Assembly: GCA_041580375.1 (NCBI GenBank)
Contig: JBFGDZ010000133.1
Coordinates: 1-10,037 of the forward strand
Direction of reading: 5' to 3'
Length of the DNA: 10,037 bases
Source of the DNA: JAPUIN01 sp041580375
GTDB taxonomy: Bacteria > Acidobacteriota > Polarisedimenticolia > Gp22-AA2
Shown here: positions 6,698-10,037 of the stretch, piece by piece
How the letters are laid out: each line of letters begins with the position of its first letter
Position numbering within the stretch: position 1 is the stretch's first letter
Position numbers and translations under genes: made by a program
Notes under the pieces: model-generated
Told to the model about the DNA's origin: nothing
The model's input: the letters and a program-made list of their open reading frames with translations, nothing else
Database searches by the model: none

Positions 6698-8008
6698 TCA
6701 GCCCAGCAGCCCCGACAGGAGCGTGGCCACTCCCAGGAAGCTGAAGAATCCGACGACGTCGGTCACGGTCGTGAGGATGATCGACGAGGACTGCGCCGGG
6801 TCCTGGCCGAGGGACGTCAGCACCATCGGGATGATCGCGCCCGCCGACCCGGCCGCGATCATCGACAGCACCATGGAGATGCCGATGATCAGCATCAGCC
6901 CCGCCGAGCCGCTCCAGAGATAGACGGCCAGCGAGGTCGTGGCCGCGACGGCCACGCCGTTGGCGGTGCCGACGCCGGCTTCCTTCACGAGGATGCGCAG
7001 CCAGTGGCGCGTCCGGACCTCGCGCAGTGCGAGGCCGCGCATCGTCACGGCGAGCGCCTGCGCCCCCGTGTTCCCGGACTGGCCCGCCACCACCGGCAGG
7101 AGCACGGCGAGCGCCGTGAAGCGCGCGATCAGGCCCTCGAACATGCCCACGACCGCCGCCGCGAGGAACGCGGTCGCCAGGTTGACCTGAAGCCAGGGCA
7201 GTCGCTTGCGCACCGCGAACGGGATCCTCGACAGCGCCCGCTCCTCCGGGCTGGCGCCGACCATCGTCTGGATGTCGGCGCTCGCCTCTTCCCGCGCCGC
7301 CGCGACCAGCGCGTCGTACCGGATGACGCCCATGATGCGCCCCTCGTAGTCCACCACCGGCAGGCTGATGAGACGATGCTGGTCGAGCAGCTCCACGACC
7401 TCCTCACGGCTCGAGGTGGCCTGGACGCTCACGGGGGCGCGGCGCGCATGCTGCACGAGCCGATCGGACGGCGCCGCGAGGGCGAGGCTCTGCACCGTCA
7501 CCGCCCCGACCAGGTGGCCGCCCGGATCCACGAGGAAGACGTCGTGGATGCGCGGATTGCCGCGGCTGCGCAGGCGGGCGAGCGACTCCTTCACCGTGGT
7601 GTCGGGTCGGAAGGTCATGACCCGCGCTTCCATCAGGCGGCCGGCCGTGTCGGGGCCGTAGGTCATGAGCGCGCGCAGCTCCCGGCCCGACGCCGGCCCG
7701 GCCCGGTGGAGGAGGTCCTGGCGGAGGCGATCCTCCAGGCGGGCCAGGAGGGCGGCGGCCCGTCCGGGCTCGAGCGCCATGATCAGCTCGAAGGCTCCTT
7801 GCGCGTCCACCCGCTCCAGCAGATCGGCCGCGAAGTCCGGCGTGAGCCGCTCGAAGATGCGCCCCGATCGCGCAGCCGATGCGCCGCCGAGAAGGCGCGC
7901 GGCCTCGCCGGGCCCCAGCCCCTCGACGAGGCGGGCCGCTTCGTCCGGATAGAGATCGAACAGTCCGTTGACCAGGGCCTCTTCGGCCCGGGAGATTCTA
8001 CGCGCCAT
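6698..8008 (-). CDS. mgtE: MgtE magnesium transporter (436 aa)
   Basis: A Mg2+-gated Mg2+ channel/transporter of the inner membrane. All parts of the family are visible: the alpha-helical MgtE N domain (about 10-125), a CBS pair (about 130-255, with DVFLVDPGGHLVGAVTV and LISLPVVDYEGRIMGVIRYD), a plug-type linker, and five membrane helices from about 270. The transport domain has the hallmark VVAGQSGNTGAQAL and the C-terminal ILTTVTDVVGFFSFLG. Its Asp417 matches the Mg2+-coordinating Asp432 of Thermus MgtE. Length 436 against 450 aa in Thermus, so it is complete. ATG at 8008 has GGAGG at 8016-8020 (7-nt spacing) and lies inside the end of the upstream gene (11-nt overlap), so it is the last gene of a coupled operon. 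It is convergent with the M15 peptidase gene, 25 nt apart, with no clear terminator. Confidence 0.95.
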   Translation of the reverse strand: MARRISRAEEALVNGLFDLYPDEAARLVEGLGPGEAARLLGGASAARSGRIFERLTPDFAADLLERVDAQGAFELIMALEPGRAAALLARLEDRLRQDLLHRAGPASGRELRALMTYGPDTAGRLMEARVMTFRPDTTVKESLARLRSRGNPRIHDVFLVDPGGHLVGAVTVQSLALAAPSDRLVQHARRAPVSVQATSSREEVVELLDQHRLISLPVVDYEGRIMGVIRYDALVAAAREEASADIQTMVGASPEERALSRIPFAVRKRLPWLQVNLATAFLAAAVVGMFEGLIARFTALAVLLPVVAGQSGNTGAQALAVTMRGLALREVRTRHWLRILVKEAGVGTANGVAVAATTSLAVYLWSGSAGLMLIIGISMVLSMIAAGSAGAIIPMVLTSLGQDPAQSSSIILTTVTDVVGFFSFLGVATLLSGLLG

Positions 8009-8855
8009 TCTCGGTCCTCCCCGTCCCTTGCGGGCGCGGCCACGCGATCATGAGCAGCCCCTGCGCCAATCCCACGAGCGCGATCCAGTAAAGTCCCGCC
8101 ACCTCCAGGGCCGTGCGGTCCCACCGCACCGCGCTCCGCGCGGCGCGGGCCTCCCGCTCGAGGTGCCGCACCGTCTCGTAGCGGATGACGCCCAGGAGGC
8201 GCTCCTCCTCGTCGACGACCGGCAGCGTGTGCAGGCGCCGCCAGCCCGGATGGGCCAGGATCACCCCGCGATCGGCGCTCGCCGGGAGGCGCGCCACCGA
8301 GGAGATCATGACCGAGCGCAGCGGGGCGTCGGGCGCCGACGCATAGAGCCGCCGCAAGGTCAGCACGCCCGACAGTTTCATCGAGCGATCCACCACGAAG
8401 AGGTAGTAATGCAGGCGGTCGGCGAGCCGGCGCACCTGCGTCCGCGCCGTCCGGACGTCGGCGTCGATCTCGACGGTCGCGATCTGCGCGTCCATCAGCG
8501 CCCCTGCCGTGTGATCGGGATGACGCAGGAGGACCTCCAGGGTCCGCGCCGTCTCCTCGGGCAGGGCGGCGAGACATCCGCGGCGCGCGCCGTCGTCCAG
8601 GTGGCGGAGCAGCGCGGCCGCGGCGTAGGGGGCGAGCAGCGGAAGGATCGCGGCCGCGTGGTGAATCGAAAGCCGTCCGAATGAGGCGGACCCGATGGCG
8701 GGGGACATCGCCCCGAGGACGCCCGCCGCGATCGACGGGGGAATGTTTTCCAGGAATCCGGCGGCGTCGGCGGAGGGGAGCCCTTCGAGCAAACGAGCCG
8801 CGTCCTCGGGGTGGGACTCGGCGAACGCCTGTGAGAGGCGACGGCGGCCGTCCAT
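7998..8855 (-). CDS. MgtE N-domain plus CBS protein lacking the transport domain (285 aa)
   Basis: A paralogue of the cytosolic half of MgtE. The N-terminal helical repeats match the MgtE N superhelix (SHPEDAARLLEGLPSADAAGF, FGRLSIHHAAAILPLL). HPDHTAGALMDAQIATVEIDADV leads into a CBS pair, with YYLFVVDRSMKLSGVLTL in the first module and LHTLPVVDEEERLLGVIRYE in the second. After the CBS pair there is only one hydrophobic helix (about 249-271, AGLYWIALVGLAQGLLMI) and a short polar tail. The five-helix pore and its GQSGNTG and TTVTD motifs are absent. Perfect AGGAGG at 8865-8870 (9-nt spacing) fixes the ATG at 8855, 1 nt after the stop of the MscS-like gene, and the stop lies 11 nt inside mgtE. 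I infer a membrane-tethered Mg2+/nucleotide sensor or regulatory subunit for the adjacent transporter. It could also be a decayed duplicate, although the frame is intact. Confidence 0.82.
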   Translation of the reverse strand: MDGRRRLSQAFAESHPEDAARLLEGLPSADAAGFLENIPPSIAAGVLGAMSPAIGSASFGRLSIHHAAAILPLLAPYAAAALLRHLDDGARRGCLAALPEETARTLEVLLRHPDHTAGALMDAQIATVEIDADVRTARTQVRRLADRLHYYLFVVDRSMKLSGVLTLRRLYASAPDAPLRSVMISSVARLPASADRGVILAHPGWRRLHTLPVVDEEERLLGVIRYETVRHLEREARAARSAVRWDRTALEVAGLYWIALVGLAQGLLMIAWPRPQGTGRTENGA

Positions 8856-8856
8856 G

Positions 8857-9693
8857 TCAGCCGGCCTCCTGCAGGCGCATCGACGGTTTCTCCGCGAACT
8901 CCTTCGCCGGTACGACGGCCCGTCCGTCCGGCGTGTCCAGGATCACGGTGGTGCGTGTGATCTCGACGATCCTCCCCTCGAAGGTTCCGACGCGCACGCG
9001 GTTCCCGACCTCGTACGTCTGATTGACGGAGTGGGCGGCCAGCATGTTGCTCACCGTGGTCCTCGCGCCGATGCCGAACGCCAGCGCCAGACCGGCCAGG
9101 GCCGCCCCGACCACGACCCCGAGCGAGACGATGAGCAGCGTGCTCTCGAGACCGATCTGGTCGAGCGCCACGACGCCCGCGATCGACAGGATGGTGATCT
9201 GCGCCAGACGTCCCAGGAGATCGGCGCCCGCCAGATCGCTCGAGATCGCCGCGGTGGCCAGGTTCGCGCGCGCCATTTTGCCCAGGGCGACGCCGCCGAT
9301 CAGGACGAGCATGGCCAGCAGGACGTTGGGAAGGTATCGCGCCAGTCCCTCGGCCAGCGTGGAGACGCCCACGAGACCGAGAGCCTGGGCCGCGGCCGCG
9401 AGAAAGAGGAGCAGGACCAGCCAGTAGACGACGCCGGCGACCGCCCGGGAGGTGAACCCCTCCATGCCGGAGTCGGCGAGCCGGCTCCGGAAGGTTCGGC
9501 TCGGGATGAGACGGTACAACCAGGGGATGAGGCGCGAGCAGAGGGCCCGCAGCAGGCTGGCGGCGGCCCATCCGACGAGCAGCAGCACGATCGCGTAGCC
9601 GAGGGCGGGCAACCGCTCGAGGAGGTGCGCCGCCATCTCGCGCATGTATGCGGGCAGCGTTCGGATCGATTCCAGCGGCAGCGATTCGTTCAT
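8857..9693 (-). CDS. Short MscS-like channel, five helices and beta domain only (278 aa)
   Basis: A membrane protein of the mechanosensitive channel superfamily, of the type with extra conserved TM helices. Hydrophobic segments lie at about 28-49, 83-105, 120-137, 164-182 and 184-207. The last is the Gly/Ala-rich pore helix ending in LAFGIGARTTVSNMLAA (203-219). The MscS beta domain follows (TYEVGNRVRVGTFEGRIVEI, 225-244, then VILDTPDGRAVVPAKEF, 249-265). The chain then stops, so the C-terminal alpha/beta vestibule domain of canonical MscS is missing. The frame is clean, with the next gene 1 nt away, so this is an architecture and not a visible frameshift. ATG at 9693 has GAGGGGG at 9700-9706 (6-nt spacing). 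The frame stays open further upstream only across antisense of the tRNA gene. As the first gene of the mgtE operon it may serve ion or osmotic balance linked to Mg2+ uptake. Confidence 0.86.
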   Translation of the reverse strand: MNESLPLESIRTLPAYMREMAAHLLERLPALGYAIVLLLVGWAAASLLRALCSRLIPWLYRLIPSRTFRSRLADSGMEGFTSRAVAGVVYWLVLLLFLAAAAQALGLVGVSTLAEGLARYLPNVLLAMLVLIGGVALGKMARANLATAAISSDLAGADLLGRLAQITILSIAGVVALDQIGLESTLLIVSLGVVVGAALAGLALAFGIGARTTVSNMLAAHSVNQTYEVGNRVRVGTFEGRIVEITRTTVILDTPDGRAVVPAKEFAEKPSMRLQEAG

Positions 9694-9699
9694 TCGGAT

Positions 9700-9706
9700 C
9701 CCCCTC
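9700..9706 (-). promoter_or_regulatory. Ribosome binding site deciding the start of the short MscS-like gene
   Basis: GAGGGGG on the minus strand, 6 nt before the ATG at 9693. It shows that the open reading frame continuing to 10023 is not the gene start. Confidence 0.7.
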
Positions 9707-9825
9707 AGAAGCCGCCCGCCGGCCTCCGGAGCGTCGAGGCGCCCCCCCCGGCGGGTGCGATGAACACGGTCCGGACAATCTATCCCAATCCGGGACCGGG
9801 CGGCGCCGATCCTTGCACCGGAGTC

Positions 9826-9834
9826 TGCTAAGAT
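9826..9834 (+). promoter_or_regulatory. Possible extended -10 promoter of the tRNA-Ser gene
   Basis: TGCTAAGAT has the TGn extension and a 4/6 match to TATAAT, and ends 30 nt before the first base of the tRNA. A TTGCAC at 9813-9818 is spaced only 10 nt away, too close for a standard -35, so the call rests on the extended -10 form and its position. Confidence 0.35.
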
Positions 9835-9864
9835 GACGATCCCGGCCCGCGAGCCGGCCCCCGC

Positions 9865-10037
<173 letters not shown>

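Noticed and set aside
8695..9831. 378-codon plus-strand open frame opposite the MscS-like and N-CBS genes
   Set aside because: It is a low-complexity Arg/Gln/Asp/Gly-rich antisense frame. The opposite strand carries clear channel and CBS motifs with ribosome sites.

Overview
The window is GC-rich, densely coding chromosomal DNA from a bacterium. It has short intergenic gaps, several overlapping gene pairs and good Shine-Dalgarno sites. A YcbB/LdtD-type L,D-transpeptidase with a signal peptide, paired with a YcbK/MepK-type murein hydrolase, points to a diderm with a periplasm. The protein style suggests an uncultivated high-GC lineage such as Acidobacteriota, Rokubacteria/Methylomirabilota or Eisenbacteria. 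The sequence alone does not decide the phylum. I see no phage genes, IS element, CRISPR array or composition break, so this looks like core chromosome.

Layout: (1) 62-976 (+) is a canonical small MscS channel. (2) Convergent to it, a minus-strand group runs from 3802 down to 1010: a divergent MscS-family channel (2963-3802), then a GCS2/amidoligase-type carboxylate-amine ligase (1720-2820), whose stop overlaps the GTG start of a PuuD-like class I glutamine amidotransferase/gamma-glutamyl hydrolase (1010-1723). (3) From a 114-nt divergent promoter region, a plus-strand pair runs rightward: an LdtD-like L,D-transpeptidase (3917-5695) overlapping by 4 nt a MepK-like M15 peptidase (5692-6672). 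The peptidase carries a dockerin/EF-hand-like calcium loop between its zinc ligands. (4) Convergent to that, a tight minus-strand three-gene operon runs from 9693 down to 6698: a short MscS-like channel lacking the C-terminal domain, a MgtE N-domain plus CBS protein without a transport domain, and a full MgtE Mg2+ transporter. (5) A tRNA-Ser(GCT) with encoded CCA lies at 9865-9958.

Functional reading: most genes fit envelope and osmotic homeostasis. There are three different MscS-type channels, a make/break pair for 3-3 peptidoglycan cross-links, and a Mg2+ uptake operon with an apparent extra sensor subunit. The amidoligase plus amidohydrolase pair looks like a make/break pair for an unidentified gamma-glutamyl or other amide conjugate, and is the least explained chemistry here. 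No stretch over 300 nt lacks a gene. The longest gap, 9694-9864 (171 nt), separates the magnesium operon from the tRNA gene.
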